The notes beneath the pieces were generated by a model, which worked only from the letters and a program-made list of their open reading frames with translations, was not told the origin of the DNA and did not search any database. This document shows positions 7,543 to 16,347 of a stretch of DNA of 25,196 nucleotides, in pieces (positions within the stretch are counted from its first letter, which is position 1; each line of letters starts with the position of its first letter). A program made the position numbers and the translations under genes. Origin of the DNA: a virus. The stretch spans positions 1-25,196 of the IMG/VR virus record IMGVR_UViG_3300044527_000953, one strand, 5' to 3'.

Positions 7543-9001
7543 TATCTACTTCTACTACAGTATTGGGTTCGGGAGCACCAACAGGATCAAACGATAAAAT
7601 GATTGGCCGGCCTAAAACTTGTTTTCCAACGTCTTCGGCATGTTTCATTACTTCGGCAAGCTCATTGATATTTTGGAAAATATCACCTCGCCCACGTTCT
7701 TTAGTGATTCGAATAGGTGAATCTAAACCGCTTGCAATTGCGGATAGATCGCCTTTGATTTCCTTAGAGTTATCAAACCAAGGAGTACCAATAGGAACCC
7801 ATTCAAATAAAGCATCTTCGATAGTGAAACCCGAAGGCAATGTTATTTCACCGTCTAAGATACCTTGCGTCAATCTAAAAATCGTCCATCTTCGGCGTAA
7901 TTCAATTTGATCGTCCCGCTTATCCATGCAAGATCGATCATATTGCAACCAACTACCACGACTACCGCTGTAGTTGGTATGCGATTCGTCAAAGAAGCTA
8001 TAGGGTATATCTAAAGCTTTCAACGAAACCATAATCATTAAACGCGAAAATGTTTGCAACTCATTAGAAGGATTTTTTGATTCAATAACGTCTATTTTTT
8101 CGCCAACGTCTAGGTCTAAAACTGAAGGGCCGTTAGAAAGGTCAATCTTCCGTGGTTCTTGTTCTTTAACAGGGCAATCTTCTAAATGCCCACTTTCGCT
8201 TGGATTGGTATTGTTTGGATCGCCAAACATTTCTTCCATCGGGCTTGCTTCCGCTTCCCGCATAATCGCCATAAGAAATAGCTGCGAAACCTTTGATTTG
8301 ATAAGTGAGTAATCAAAGTTTTCGTACAAATCTCTTAAAGGGTTTAATGATGCAACGACCGGACTTACACCACGTTTTTGCTCGGTACTTGCTTTATCAA
8401 AAAACCCATAAAGATATAGGTTGCGAGCGTTGACCCGTTTAGAGAAAACCGAACCAGAACCAGTCGGATTTCTTTTGTGCAACGAGTATTCTAACGGTCG
8501 CCCAAAACCGTTAGATCGGACACCCGCAACCCATTGTTCCCCGTCCAAAACATCATCTTCGGCAGGATCAGAAATCAAGTCTTGTTGGATACTCTGACAA
8601 CGACCGTCCCGCAAAAACAAAATGCCAACGTCCCCATCAATGCAACGTCTAGCCTCGATATGCCGGAAAAATTTTTCCCTTCCAAAACGTCCTGATACAT
8701 CCATGTAATCAGGACGCGATATTTTTTCCATCCATTTTTCGAGTTCGACGTTAAACGCTTTATCAACCGTTTTCGCTTGGAACCGAAACTTGGAGACATA
8801 ATCCAAATGCCGGCGGATCATCCAAGCAAACACTGAAAAGTTTTGGACTAGATCGGTAGAGTTTGCGGCAAGTTGGTTTCGTTTTTTGCCGGATAGTGAT
8901 TTGTCCACGGTGGTAATCGTAGACAATACGGATTTCCTACGCCCCTTGGGCTCAAGGGCATCCCATCCAAACTTTTTGGTGATTGAATCTAGCCACTTCA
9001 T
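7508..9001 (-). CDS. Phage portal protein, lambda family
   Basis: A 497-aa protein with the expected length for a lambda-type portal. The N-terminal third has VQNFSVFAWMIRRHLDYVSKFRFQ, matching the 'NN.i....v...v..vvG...' helix of lambda-family portals, followed by a helix with LEKWMEKISRPDYMDVSGRFGREKFFRHIEARRCIDGD, the wing region. Later, EKIDVIESKNPSNELQTFSRLMIMVSLKALDIPYSFF and YSGSRGSWLQYDRS correspond to the family's 'g......p..p...y.......lr.iAa.lgiPye.l..D....nYSs.R' block. It forms the dodecameric DNA channel at the unique capsid vertex and docks terminase. Its neighbours, gpW-like connector and protease, follow lambda order W-B-C. Confidence 0.88.
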   Translation of the reverse strand: MKWLDSITKKFGWDALEPKGRRKSVLSTITTVDKSLSGKKRNQLAANSTDLVQNFSVFAWMIRRHLDYVSKFRFQAKTVDKAFNVELEKWMEKISRPDYMDVSGRFGREKFFRHIEARRCIDGDVGILFLRDGRCQSIQQDLISDPAEDDVLDGEQWVAGVRSNGFGRPLEYSLHKRNPTGSGSVFSKRVNARNLYLYGFFDKASTEQKRGVSPVVASLNPLRDLYENFDYSLIKSKVSQLFLMAIMREAEASPMEEMFGDPNNTNPSESGHLEDCPVKEQEPRKIDLSNGPSVLDLDVGEKIDVIESKNPSNELQTFSRLMIMVSLKALDIPYSFFDESHTNYSGSRGSWLQYDRSCMDKRDDQIELRRRWTIFRLTQGILDGEITLPSGFTIEDALFEWVPIGTPWFDNSKEIKGDLSAIASGLDSPIRITKERGRGDIFQNINELAEVMKHAEDVGKQVLGRPIILSFDPVGAPEPNTVVEVDNDDTETDADST

Positions 9002-9003
9002 TT

Positions 9004-9204
9004 TTAGTTGCCCAATCCAGAAATTCCGTAAGCCCCGCCTCTTCGTCGCTTCCCTGGCAATTGCGATTCTAAATCCTTAATTTGCTTTTGGATTAGATCG
9101 GGGCGGAAGGAAACGTTCACCCCATCGACATTGACGTTCGACACGCCAAGGTTGAGGATTGCTTGGAGCCGTTCAATTTTTTGTCGGATTTCGTTCGGTG
9201 TCAT
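9004..9204 (-). CDS. Head-tail joining protein, gpW-like
   Basis: A 66-aa protein close in size to lambda gpW (68 aa). Helix 1 is PNEIRQKIERLQAILNLG, then a short hairpin (VSNVNVDGVNVSFR), then helix 2 (PDLIQKQIKDLESQL) and a basic Gly/Arg-rich tail (GKRRRGGAYGISGLGN). This helix-beta hairpin-helix layout is that of gpW, which fills the portal bottom after packaging. It lies immediately before the portal gene, as gpW does. GGAG lies 12 nt before ATG 9204. Confidence 0.75.
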   Translation of the reverse strand: MTPNEIRQKIERLQAILNLGVSNVNVDGVNVSFRPDLIQKQIKDLESQLPGKRRRGGAYGISGLGN

Positions 9205-9213
9205 AACGATATA

Positions 9214-9507
9214 CTACTCCAAGCCAATTTCCGAATCGTTGCTAGATTGTTTAAAAGTGGTTTTATCTATCCCACTTTCCAAAATGCGATTTTCGTAAAA
9301 CATATCGCGGCGATGCTGACCACAATTTTTACAGCAACATGCCCGCCATACAACATGAGTAGCGGGATTACCCTTAATATCTTGGGAAATTTTGGTTTCG
9401 TGCATGGAACGATATCCGGTACGTTCCGTACTACCACACTTTTTACAGCGTGACAATATAACGTCTGCTTGGTCGTATTTGCGATTGGGAATGCCTTTTC
9501 GGGTCAT
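9214..9507 (-). CDS. Zinc-ribbon protein between terminase and connector genes
   Basis: A 97-aa protein with two knuckles: Cys21-x2-Cys24 and Cys59-x2-Cys62 (the latter preceded by Cys57 and Cys58), separated by a beta-rich segment. This is a treble-clef or zinc-ribbon arrangement, so structural zinc binding is likely. There is no HNH motif. The start overlaps the terminase stop as ATGA, and the gpW-like gene follows 9 nt after its stop, so it is co-expressed with packaging genes. A role in packaging or transcription (small phage zinc ribbons may act in either) is possible but unproven. I do not recognise the family. Confidence 0.7.
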   Translation of the reverse strand: MTRKGIPNRKYDQADVILSRCKKCGSTERTGYRSMHETKISQDIKGNPATHVVWRACCCKNCGQHRRDMFYENRILESGIDKTTFKQSSNDSEIGLE

Positions 9508-11564
9508 ATCTTGAGTTCCGTTTTCCTTCGCAGTTTCTTTTGGCTAGGTTGCCTTTTTGGGGCAAACATAGCTTCTTTGAGTTTAGCCCCACAAGCCGAA
9601 GCCAACATAAAACATCCAACCGCTGCGTCAAAATAATGTTGATCGGGCTTGCTTATGGGAAGCTTCCAAATATCTATTTCTTTTCCATTCCCACTTGGAT
9701 CGCGTACCGGTTTCTCAACTCGATAATGCTCTGAAATCAGTTTGTGCTGACCGGCAAATCGAGGCTTGAATAAAACGTAAGAGCCTTTATCCCCAATTGC
9801 AGTAGATAGCCTAGCATGAAAAAACGTCTTCCAATAGTTTGTGTTGTAGATCATATGCCTACCACCGCCTTCAGTTGGTCGAACGATCCAATTATTCCCC
9901 TTCCGTTCTCCCGGCTTCTTTTGCCACTCTTCCATCGGCTTGTCGGAAGCTTTTAAGCCGCGTCCGAAACATGGCATTAAAATTGCGTTTAACGGATGTT
10001 CTAGGCAAACGGATTGAATGGTTTGCGTAACAGGCCCCCATGCGGCATCGATCCCAATAGCTTTTACTTTTTGAGTCCTGCCGCTTGTTCCAACTGGAAA
10101 AACACGTTGCCCAATGATGGTAAGTAAATCCCATAATGCTTTTCGTATTTTCCCCTCCAAGCCGAGTTTCGGATACTTCTTAGATAATTTAACGCGGGCA
10201 TTTCGTAGCGTGAAATTGGATTGGGGTTGTTCCGGTACAGTGCCGTAATCAACAAGCCAGCAGTCAAAAGATTCACTATTGAAAGCGATAATTTTCCAAA
10301 ATAGCAATTCGCCTTGAACGTCGATAAAGGCGGTTAGGGTATCAGCATAGGGGGGACAATCCCCTTGGATAAATCCCGATACCTTTTTCATAATATCGCT
10401 TGATTCAAGCAAATCTAAAGATAGCGTTTCGGTTTGTGGTTCGTTTTGGTATTCTGCATCAAACGTTGCTGGATACCGATGTTTCAATTCCATTGCATGT
10501 TGGATTGCGGATAACTCACCACGCTTTTTTCGGTATCGCTGCTCCCATGACACAACAGCCCCATCATCCATCGCCAAACGGTTATCGTGGTAAAATTTAG
10601 TCGCCGCCATAAAACCATCATCGGAACGAATGGAAAAATACTGCTCCCACAAGGCTTGATTGGTTGGAAAATCATAAATCAATTTGCAACGATATCCTCT
10701 CCATTCGGGATTGGCTTCGTTGTCTAAAAGTTGATCGGCCAAATCCCCTTTTTTGATAACCGTTACCAGGGCAAAACCGGCAATGGACTCATCTGGGCCG
10801 GCAAGGCCCATAACGGCCCCGTTGACAAGTTCCATTCGGGTATCTGTCTGTGAATCGGATGCAGCAGATTTATCCGTTTGAGGGTCATCGAGGATGAATA
10901 GATCGGGGCGTATAAGTTCTCCATCGGGAGTTGTGTATTGGCAACCACGGATACCACCTTGAAGCCCGAAGACTTCAAAGATCGCCGCGTCACGGCGACC
11001 GGGTATAGTAGCTAAAACGATTTGCGATCCCGTCCATTCGATATGGGTTTGTTTGCCGTTACAGATTTGCCCATGCGACTTTTGCCCCTTTCCTTCCAGT
11101 TTGCGGATAGGGTGGGTGACTTCAGGGAATAGCCAATGAAGCATTTCGTTAGTTTCAAGATCGCGTTTCAAATTGGCTAGCAAACGTGAAGCCTTTTTCT
11201 TATCCGCACCAATAAGCACCACGTAGCGATTATGCCCACTTAGAACGGCCCATAAACACGCAACTACGGCAAGGGCTGTTTTGCCATGCCCTCGGGGCAT
11301 GGCAAGAGCAAACGTTGAACCGTTGCGAATCGAATCCTCGATTTCACGAATGGCAAAAATGTGATCGTCTGACCACGCTAAACGAAACCGTCTAGGAAAG
11401 CATATTTCACAAAATGCTTTTAAAGATTCCACAACGGTTTGGCGTAAATCGTCATCTCCGCATTCGGGAATGGGGGCGATATCGCGACCTTCGGCACTCT
11501 GTACCGCTTGCCGTTTTCGCTCCCGTTCTTTCCTACGTTGATAGGCTTCTAGGGTTTCACTCAA
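9504..11564 (-). CDS. terL: Terminase large subunit
   Basis: A 686-aa packaging motor ATPase/nuclease that cuts concatemers and pumps DNA through the portal. The ATPase core has Walker A at residues 90-96 (PRGHGKT, K95, T96) and Walker B at 222-227 (LFILDD). The C-terminal half has RNase H-like nuclease candidates: D415 in TAFIDVQG, D506 in AIGIDAAWG, and D646 in HYFDAAVG. The architecture resembles GpA-type large terminases. The start is TTG 11564, overlapping the upstream gene's stop by 8 nt. AGGT about 9 nt upstream supports it, and no ATG lies near the N-terminus before Walker A. No small terminase gene is seen in this window. Confidence 0.88.
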   Translation of the reverse strand: MSETLEAYQRRKERERKRQAVQSAEGRDIAPIPECGDDDLRQTVVESLKAFCEICFPRRFRLAWSDDHIFAIREIEDSIRNGSTFALAMPRGHGKTALAVVACLWAVLSGHNRYVVLIGADKKKASRLLANLKRDLETNEMLHWLFPEVTHPIRKLEGKGQKSHGQICNGKQTHIEWTGSQIVLATIPGRRDAAIFEVFGLQGGIRGCQYTTPDGELIRPDLFILDDPQTDKSAASDSQTDTRMELVNGAVMGLAGPDESIAGFALVTVIKKGDLADQLLDNEANPEWRGYRCKLIYDFPTNQALWEQYFSIRSDDGFMAATKFYHDNRLAMDDGAVVSWEQRYRKKRGELSAIQHAMELKHRYPATFDAEYQNEPQTETLSLDLLESSDIMKKVSGFIQGDCPPYADTLTAFIDVQGELLFWKIIAFNSESFDCWLVDYGTVPEQPQSNFTLRNARVKLSKKYPKLGLEGKIRKALWDLLTIIGQRVFPVGTSGRTQKVKAIGIDAAWGPVTQTIQSVCLEHPLNAILMPCFGRGLKASDKPMEEWQKKPGERKGNNWIVRPTEGGGRHMIYNTNYWKTFFHARLSTAIGDKGSYVLFKPRFAGQHKLISEHYRVEKPVRDPSGNGKEIDIWKLPISKPDQHYFDAAVGCFMLASACGAKLKEAMFAPKRQPSQKKLRRKTELKI

Positions 11565-12798
11565 TGATTCGACCTACACCCGAACGTAAAAACATGGAAT
11601 ACTCTTTCTTCGAAAGAACTTCGTCATCATCGGTTAATTCGCGTAACTCAAGCAAGTATTCGCCGGCGGAAAGAAGTTTGAGAGCATTGACCGATAAACG
11701 AAATGCTACTTGGGTCGGGCTTTCCCTGGTAACACTTCCCCAGTTTGAATCGAACGTGGCTTGGTTATTTAATCGTATCAATCCCGAATCACTCGATACT
11801 TCGATGTTCGGGTAGGTATGGTTTTCACAACCGATGGAAACAACAAGTGTTGAAGTTGCCGAAGTGCCAACTTGGATATCCAAATTGAAATCGGCGTACT
11901 TGATCGCGTCGATACCAGTGCTAACAACCGGTAAAGAAGATCGAGCAACAGAAGAGTTGACCAATTTTTCGTAAACCAAAATTGCCACGGATTCTTCATC
12001 CAAGTTGATCGCAGCAAAATCATCTTGCAATTGTGCTTCAACGGCTTCGGCAATTGCTTGATTGTCTACTTGAATGTTCTCTACAGCATCGAGAATTTCG
12101 CTAAAATCATCTTGCAATTGTGTTTCAACGGCTTGAGGTATGCCGGCTTGTATATCCGCAATTGCATGAACGTGACTCGTCGCATCGATGAGCACTGTAT
12201 CACCTGCAACTGGTGCTGCCGTTCTGGCTTCTTCCAGAACAATCGTTTGGGTTCCGTTGCCGTTGTTGACGAACGTCAGGATCGGTGAGTTCTGCTCGGC
12301 TAGCGAACTATCATCAGCGAAGAACAAAACAGCATGTTCAAAAGCACCAGTTGGATAATTAAGACCCGAGACATTAAAAGTCGTTGTGGTTGGTATTGGA
12401 CTTGCAAGCACTGTTGCTTCAACAGCCATGTTTGCTTTGCGTAGCAAATCCATGAGCTTACCAAACGTGCTTGCTAGTTTATGGCTTGCATACGGCGTAT
12501 CCCACGTTGACGAACCAGCATTAAAAAACCCATCAACGTAATATGTGCCAAGCGTATTACTTTGAAAATACACCTGCCCACCTTCAAGGATCGCAGTTGC
12601 CCCGTTCTTTACCACGACATGCCACCAGCCAGTGATGTTCTCCGTGACAATACACGAAAACAAACCGTTGCTTCCAGCAGTCAACGTATCACCAGCACCG
12701 TTGCCAATGCTTCCATCAGTCGGTGAAATAAGCAAGAGCGTTAGTCCTGCCGTTCCTGCATACACTTGATTGTTGAAAACAACGGTTTTGTTTGCCAC
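11557..12798 (-). CDS. Fibre-associated or tail-surface protein of unknown fold
   Basis: A 413-aa protein with GTG start (12798) preceded by AAGGTGAG at about 6 nt. The N-terminal domain (residues 1-90) looks like a small beta-sandwich: AGLTLLLISPTDGSIG through WWHVVVKNGATAI. The middle (about 210-270) holds a helical duplication with VETQLQDDFSEILDAVENIQ and VEAQLQDDFAAI, likely a trimeric coiled coil. The C-terminal third is a second beta domain (DFNLDIQVGTSATSTLVVSI, and LSAGEYLLELRELTDDDEVL). This beta-coil-beta plan suits a fibre or fibre-attachment protein, and the adjacent 937-aa gene is a clear fibre. I find no catalytic motif. Its position immediately upstream of terminase is unusual for a fibre. 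Confidence 0.6.
   Translation of the reverse strand: MANKTVVFNNQVYAGTAGLTLLLISPTDGSIGNGAGDTLTAGSNGLFSCIVTENITGWWHVVVKNGATAILEGGQVYFQSNTLGTYYVDGFFNAGSSTWDTPYASHKLASTFGKLMDLLRKANMAVEATVLASPIPTTTTFNVSGLNYPTGAFEHAVLFFADDSSLAEQNSPILTFVNNGNGTQTIVLEEARTAAPVAGDTVLIDATSHVHAIADIQAGIPQAVETQLQDDFSEILDAVENIQVDNQAIAEAVEAQLQDDFAAINLDEESVAILVYEKLVNSSVARSSLPVVSTGIDAIKYADFNLDIQVGTSATSTLVVSIGCENHTYPNIEVSSDSGLIRLNNQATFDSNWGSVTRESPTQVAFRLSVNALKLLSAGEYLLELRELTDDDEVLSKKEYSMFLRSGVGRIIE
12016..12134 (-). repeat. 32-nt direct repeat in fibre-like gene
   Basis: Two copies, 12016-12047 and 12103-12134, are identical at 31 of 32 bases (C/T difference at one site) and start 87 nt apart, a multiple of three. They encode the two QLQDDF helices of the protein, so the duplication added 29 codons in frame. 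Confidence 0.85.
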
Positions 12799-12800
12799 GG

Positions 12801-12965
12801 TTACTCACCTTGCTTGGGTTCAAGTTGCTCATTGGTTTGCTTCTGGATTTCAGCGAAGACTGGCAGGATAACACTTGCCGCTTCGACTCCCTGACAAACT
12901 TGGTTGAGAGACTTTAGTACAACTTCGACTTGGGCCTTCGACAATTTCAAAACAAGTTCAGACAT
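12801..12965 (-). CDS. Small helical protein, 54 aa
   Basis: A 54-aa gene beginning MSELVLKLSKAQVEVVLKSL and ending in EQLEPKQGE, short but well supported. AGGAG lies 7 nt before the ATG, and the stop TAA sits two bases before the GTG start of the next gene. It also fills the gap between two fibre-related genes. The sequence is predicted to form one long amphipathic helix or helical hairpin with no membrane segment and a single cysteine. Small proteins in fibre operons may be fibre chaperones or subunits, but I do not recognise this one. It is too short for a small terminase with a normal DNA-binding domain. Confidence 0.75.
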   Translation of the reverse strand: MSELVLKLSKAQVEVVLKSLNQVCQGVEAASVILPVFAEIQKQTNEQLEPKQGE

Positions 12966-12973
12966 AAAAACTC

Positions 12974-15787
12974 CTAGTATCCACCTGCAATTACATGAAA
13001 CTCAGCACCTTCTGATGACCAAACAATTGGCCTACATATTGTTCCGGCGGTTATATCTGTTGTAAAATTTATAGGGGTGGTTCCAGAACCAACCGCTGTC
13101 AATTGGAAGTCGTTTCCAGAAACATTGATTACTTTATATTGCGGTTCATAATACACTCCATTTATGTTTGTCGATAAACCAGCACCACCAGTTATCGCTG
13201 TAAAGACGACAATATCATTGTTTGCAAACGGATGACCAACAGCAGTTAAAACATCAGTTGTTGAATTACCTGTTACAACATATGAAGGCTCACCAGTTAC
13301 ATTTATTTGGAGTGTTTTACTTCCAGAGTTAGCAACAATGCTTATACTTGCTCCACTTATTTCTGTTATATCAGTACCAATAGTATCTGTTGCTAATATA
13401 CTTAATGTAGAAGTTGTTCCATCAAGACTGGCAACATCTTTTATCACAACACGACGATCATATTTATTTATAGCACCATCTGATCTAACAGCAAAAACTG
13501 AAAATTTAGCATAAATAATAGCACCACGATGTCTTTGTCTTGATGCAATAAACGATGATGTGATTGATACATCTAGGATTTGCGATGAACTATTTGTTGT
13601 TCTTATTGTTGGAGTTGTGGAAAGAAAACCTGATCCTGATAAAGAATTAAGGTAACTTTGAGCGATAGGTTTGTTTTCCAATTTCCAGTAAGTTGTACCA
13701 TTCCATCTACTAGTGGAACCTGCAATGCAAATTGCATTATTGTTGCTTGCGTAACTGCCGGTTCCAATAGCAATACTATCAGCACCGGCAGTTGCACCTG
13801 CTCCGATAGCTACGCCTCTATAGCCTGTTACAGTTGTATTAAGACCCGCACCAAAAGCTCCACCAAGGGAATCAGATACGTTTACGTTTCTGCCAATTGC
13901 AACTGTACCACCGGAACTATTCCCCGTTGCAGTACACCTAGAACCAATTGCTATCAAATAACTATTACTAGCAACTTGAGTCGCAGCATTTCTTTCAGTT
14001 TGTATATCAACGGCACCGGCACCCCTAGCATTCCCGCCTGTTGCAGTACCATCAGGCATTGGCCCAACGATAAACGCACCTGTTCCCCTTGGCGTAATCA
14101 CAAACGGTACGTTGACTGCTCCAGTGCCAGCACCTTGTGCTGCTAGCTGTGCATGGACAGTGGATGAATAGGTGGTGAAAGAGAGTGATTGACGGATGTA
14201 GTTGCTGGCATCGGTGAAGGTGTTGTACAAAAACGCCGTTGCACTTGTTGTTGCTGGCGTATTTCTAATATGCAACCCATCTACCGCTTGCACAATAACT
14301 CTATTAGTATCAGTGTTTGTATACGATTGTGTACCATATATTATTCTGGCGTTTTGATGTCCTACATACAGTTCGTGGTTAGTATAACGACCTGTTAATA
14401 TAAAATTGCCATTAAAAGTTAATTTGCTTCCAAATCCACTAAACATTAACCCGAAGCCAGTACCGACGCTATTATAGAGCCAATGAGTAGAGTCACCTAG
14501 CGTAATCTGCAAACCAGAAATATTTAGATCGTTAGCAACCGTAAGCGTATTCCCACTCGCACCCGTTCCTGCACCCTCTACGCCAAGAGTAAACGCACCT
14601 GCTGTAGTGCTGGATAGGTAGAGTCGTCGATAGTTAGAAGCATCGGTATAAGTGCCGTAAAGGTTAAAGCGTTGAGCGTTGGTGCTACGACGAAGGGCAA
14701 GAACATCTGTAGCTTCACCATATACCCAAGCCCCTTCATGGGTGTTAGAAACTCCCCCCGATGTACCCTGTCTACCAAATGCTAATGGGACTGCTAAATA
14801 CGCATCAGTATTGCGGAAACCAAAAACACACTTGTAATTGATTACGCTACCACTTGTTCCCCATGCTAAACTTAAATTTCCTGCAAAACTATTTTGTCCA
14901 CTAGCTAAAATACTGCAACCATTATCAGCATCAGCTAGCATAATATGACCATTACCTGCACGAAAAGACCAGACAGGTGATCCGCTATATGTCTGCTGCC
15001 CAAATGCTAAAAATGATCTTGTTGTATCAAATACAGAGATTGCGTAACTAGTGTTATCGTAATCTCCTGAAGAAAATCTGAGTCGGTTTCCAGTCGCACC
15101 AGTACCAGCACCATCTACACCAAGTCTAAATTCACCTGCGGTAGTAGAAGATAAAAATACTCGTCGATAATTACTTGCGTCCGTGTAGGTTCCATAAAGG
15201 TTAAGGCGTTGAGCGTTGGTGCTATTACGAATGTCTATGGTATTACTACCATCTGAACGCAGGAATGCAGTTGGTGACGATACAGATCCCAGACCAAGCG
15301 TTCCGGCTAAATTGGTTGTTCCTGCCGCTACTCGAAAACCGTTAGTGCCTTGAACAGATATGTTGACTGCTGAACTACTACCCCAAAGAGTTGTAGCAGC
15401 ACCACCCCAAGTAAATCGCAGTGCTGGATTGGTATTGGTTGAGTCATACTCCCAACTAAATGTTTGGTTTTGTGCAACGTAGATAAGATTGCTAGAGCCA
15501 GTGATAGCTGGAATGGTTACGGTACTGCTAAACGTAGCACTTGTCCCACTTAAAGCCCCCGTCATCGTCCCACCAGACAACGACAACTTGGCATTCAAAG
15601 CATTTTGCAAATCGGTTTGACTGCTTAGCGTTCCGGTGATACTCCCCCATGCCGCAACAGGAATAGCTTGGCTACCTACGTTACCACTGGTATCGATAGT
15701 CAGCATCGATGTAGCCAGCGGTGCAGCAGACAGCCAATCAGAGTACAGACCTTTATTGCGGATCGGAGAGATAACGCCAAGCGACAT
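12974..15787 (-). CDS. Tail fibre protein with repeats and a YadA-like region
   Basis: A 937-aa receptor-binding fibre. The N-terminus has NAKLSLSGGTMTGALSG, a very common fibre linker motif. Two long repeats (about residues 186-240 and 366-420) share TNAQRxNLYGTYTDASNYRR and STTAGxFxLGVxGAGTGAxG, with a third divergent copy near 510-567. Residues about 605-700 contain YadA-head-like repeats (TVAIGRNVNVSDSLGGAFG, VAIGAGATAGADSIAIGTGS), a left-handed beta-roll trimer. The C-terminal 200 residues are beta-rich (a SASISIVANSGSKTLQINV-type strand pattern) and may bind the receptor. No chaperone-cleavage motif is seen. AGGT lies upstream of ATG 15787. The Ser/Thr/Gly/Asn-rich composition fits an extended trimer. 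Confidence 0.85.
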   Translation of the reverse strand: MSLGVISPIRNKGLYSDWLSAAPLATSMLTIDTSGNVGSQAIPVAAWGSITGTLSSQTDLQNALNAKLSLSGGTMTGALSGTSATFSSTVTIPAITGSSNLIYVAQNQTFSWEYDSTNTNPALRFTWGGAATTLWGSSSAVNISVQGTNGFRVAAGTTNLAGTLGLGSVSSPTAFLRSDGSNTIDIRNSTNAQRLNLYGTYTDASNYRRVFLSSTTAGEFRLGVDGAGTGATGNRLRFSSGDYDNTSYAISVFDTTRSFLAFGQQTYSGSPVWSFRAGNGHIMLADADNGCSILASGQNSFAGNLSLAWGTSGSVINYKCVFGFRNTDAYLAVPLAFGRQGTSGGVSNTHEGAWVYGEATDVLALRRSTNAQRFNLYGTYTDASNYRRLYLSSTTAGAFTLGVEGAGTGASGNTLTVANDLNISGLQITLGDSTHWLYNSVGTGFGLMFSGFGSKLTFNGNFILTGRYTNHELYVGHQNARIIYGTQSYTNTDTNRVIVQAVDGLHIRNTPATTSATAFLYNTFTDASNYIRQSLSFTTYSSTVHAQLAAQGAGTGAVNVPFVITPRGTGAFIVGPMPDGTATGGNARGAGAVDIQTERNAATQVASNSYLIAIGSRCTATGNSSGGTVAIGRNVNVSDSLGGAFGAGLNTTVTGYRGVAIGAGATAGADSIAIGTGSYASNNNAICIAGSTSRWNGTTYWKLENKPIAQSYLNSLSGSGFLSTTPTIRTTNSSSQILDVSITSSFIASRQRHRGAIIYAKFSVFAVRSDGAINKYDRRVVIKDVASLDGTTSTLSILATDTIGTDITEISGASISIVANSGSKTLQINVTGEPSYVVTGNSTTDVLTAVGHPFANNDIVVFTAITGGAGLSTNINGVYYEPQYKVINVSGNDFQLTAVGSGTTPINFTTDITAGTICRPIVWSSEGAEFHVIAGGY
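14541..14694 (-). repeat. Fibre internal repeat, second copy
   Basis: Encodes TNAQRFNLYGTYTDASNYRR and the following LSSTTAG...GAGTGASG block. The DNA matches the copy at 15078-15231 over much of its length (aaggttaaagcgttgagcgt versus aaggttaaggcgttgagcgt), offset 537 nt (179 codons). Confidence 0.75.
15078..15231 (-). repeat. Fibre internal repeat, first copy
   Basis: Encodes TNAQRLNLYGTYTDASNYRR and the block ending GAGTGATGNRL. It is the upstream (N-terminal) member of the pair; a third, more divergent TDASNY copy lies around 14110-14260 in the same gene. Confidence 0.75.
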
Positions 15788-15797
15788 AGCTTAATAC

Positions 15798-16097
15798 CTA
15801 TTGAGGCAATACGTCTGGAATCTGAAGTTGCTGAACAAGTGCCGCTTGTTGTTCCGGCGTTAGAGAATCAAACATCTGCAAAGCAGACTTCTTTTTGTGT
15901 TCAACAAGTTGCTGGTAGTACGAATCGCAAGCTGACTTGAAGATCATTTCAGCGTAGCTTGCATCGGTGAATAGTGGCTTAGGTTCTTCACCTTCCGGCA
16001 GGGCTTCGTTTGCTGCCTGGATAGGTGCGTTGGCTTGCAGTACAACAAACTGCAAACCCCAGAGTTGTTCTTGCGTAAGTTTGGAAAGATCGATCAT
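15798..16097 (-). CDS. Small helical hypothetical protein
   Basis: A 99-aa acidic, helical, soluble protein beginning MIDLSKLTQEQLWGLQFVV. It has helices around LTQEQLWGLQFVVLQANAPI, SYAEMIFKSACDSYYQQLVE and LTPEQQAALVQQLQIPDVLP. Similar ~100-residue helical proteins ('...ACDSYY...') occur next to fibre genes of other phages, so a fibre-associated assembly role is possible but not proven. It starts with an ATGA overlap with the preceding gene and stops 10 nt before the fibre ATG. No membrane segment or known catalytic motif. Confidence 0.65.
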   Translation of the reverse strand: MIDLSKLTQEQLWGLQFVVLQANAPIQAANEALPEGEEPKPLFTDASYAEMIFKSACDSYYQQLVEHKKKSALQMFDSLTPEQQAALVQQLQIPDVLPQ

Positions 16098-16339
16098 TGT
16101 CTGTTCCCCGTATGCCTACAACCTTCGGCTTTAATAAACATTTTTAAATCGTCTAATTCACTTCTCCTGAATTCACGTTCTTCACGAAGCGTATCAGAAA
16201 ATTTGTCAGTGATTTTTTCCATTGTTGACGAATGTTTATCCGTCAACCTTGGAATGAGAATCGCAGTATTATGGTATAAATACCAAATTAAACAGCCCGT
16301 TATGCCGAGGCTACTGCAAAGCGATACGATCAAATCCAT
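16094..16339 (-). CDS. Single-TM, coiled-coil protein, possible holin or spanin-like
   Basis: An 81-aa protein with an N-terminal membrane segment (LIVSLCSSLGITGCLIWYLYHNTAIL, about residues 3-28), then a charged helix (DKFSDTLREEREFRRSELDDLKMF) likely to be a coiled coil, and a short Cys-containing tail. The topology, one N-terminal TM plus soluble helix, resembles BhlA/UviB-type small holins or inner spanins. Context (near a peptidase and other small membrane proteins) favours lysis. The family is not firmly recognised. It overlaps the next gene as ATGA and follows the secreted peptide gene by 8 nt. Confidence 0.6.
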   Translation of the reverse strand: MDLIVSLCSSLGITGCLIWYLYHNTAILIPRLTDKHSSTMEKITDKFSDTLREEREFRRSELDDLKMFIKAEGCRHTGNRQ

Positions 16340-16347
16340 TTCACACC

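Noticed and set aside
14541-15231. CRISPR-like spaced repeats
   Set aside because: Repeats are protein-coding, 154 nt long, only two to three copies, and lie in a fibre gene in frame.
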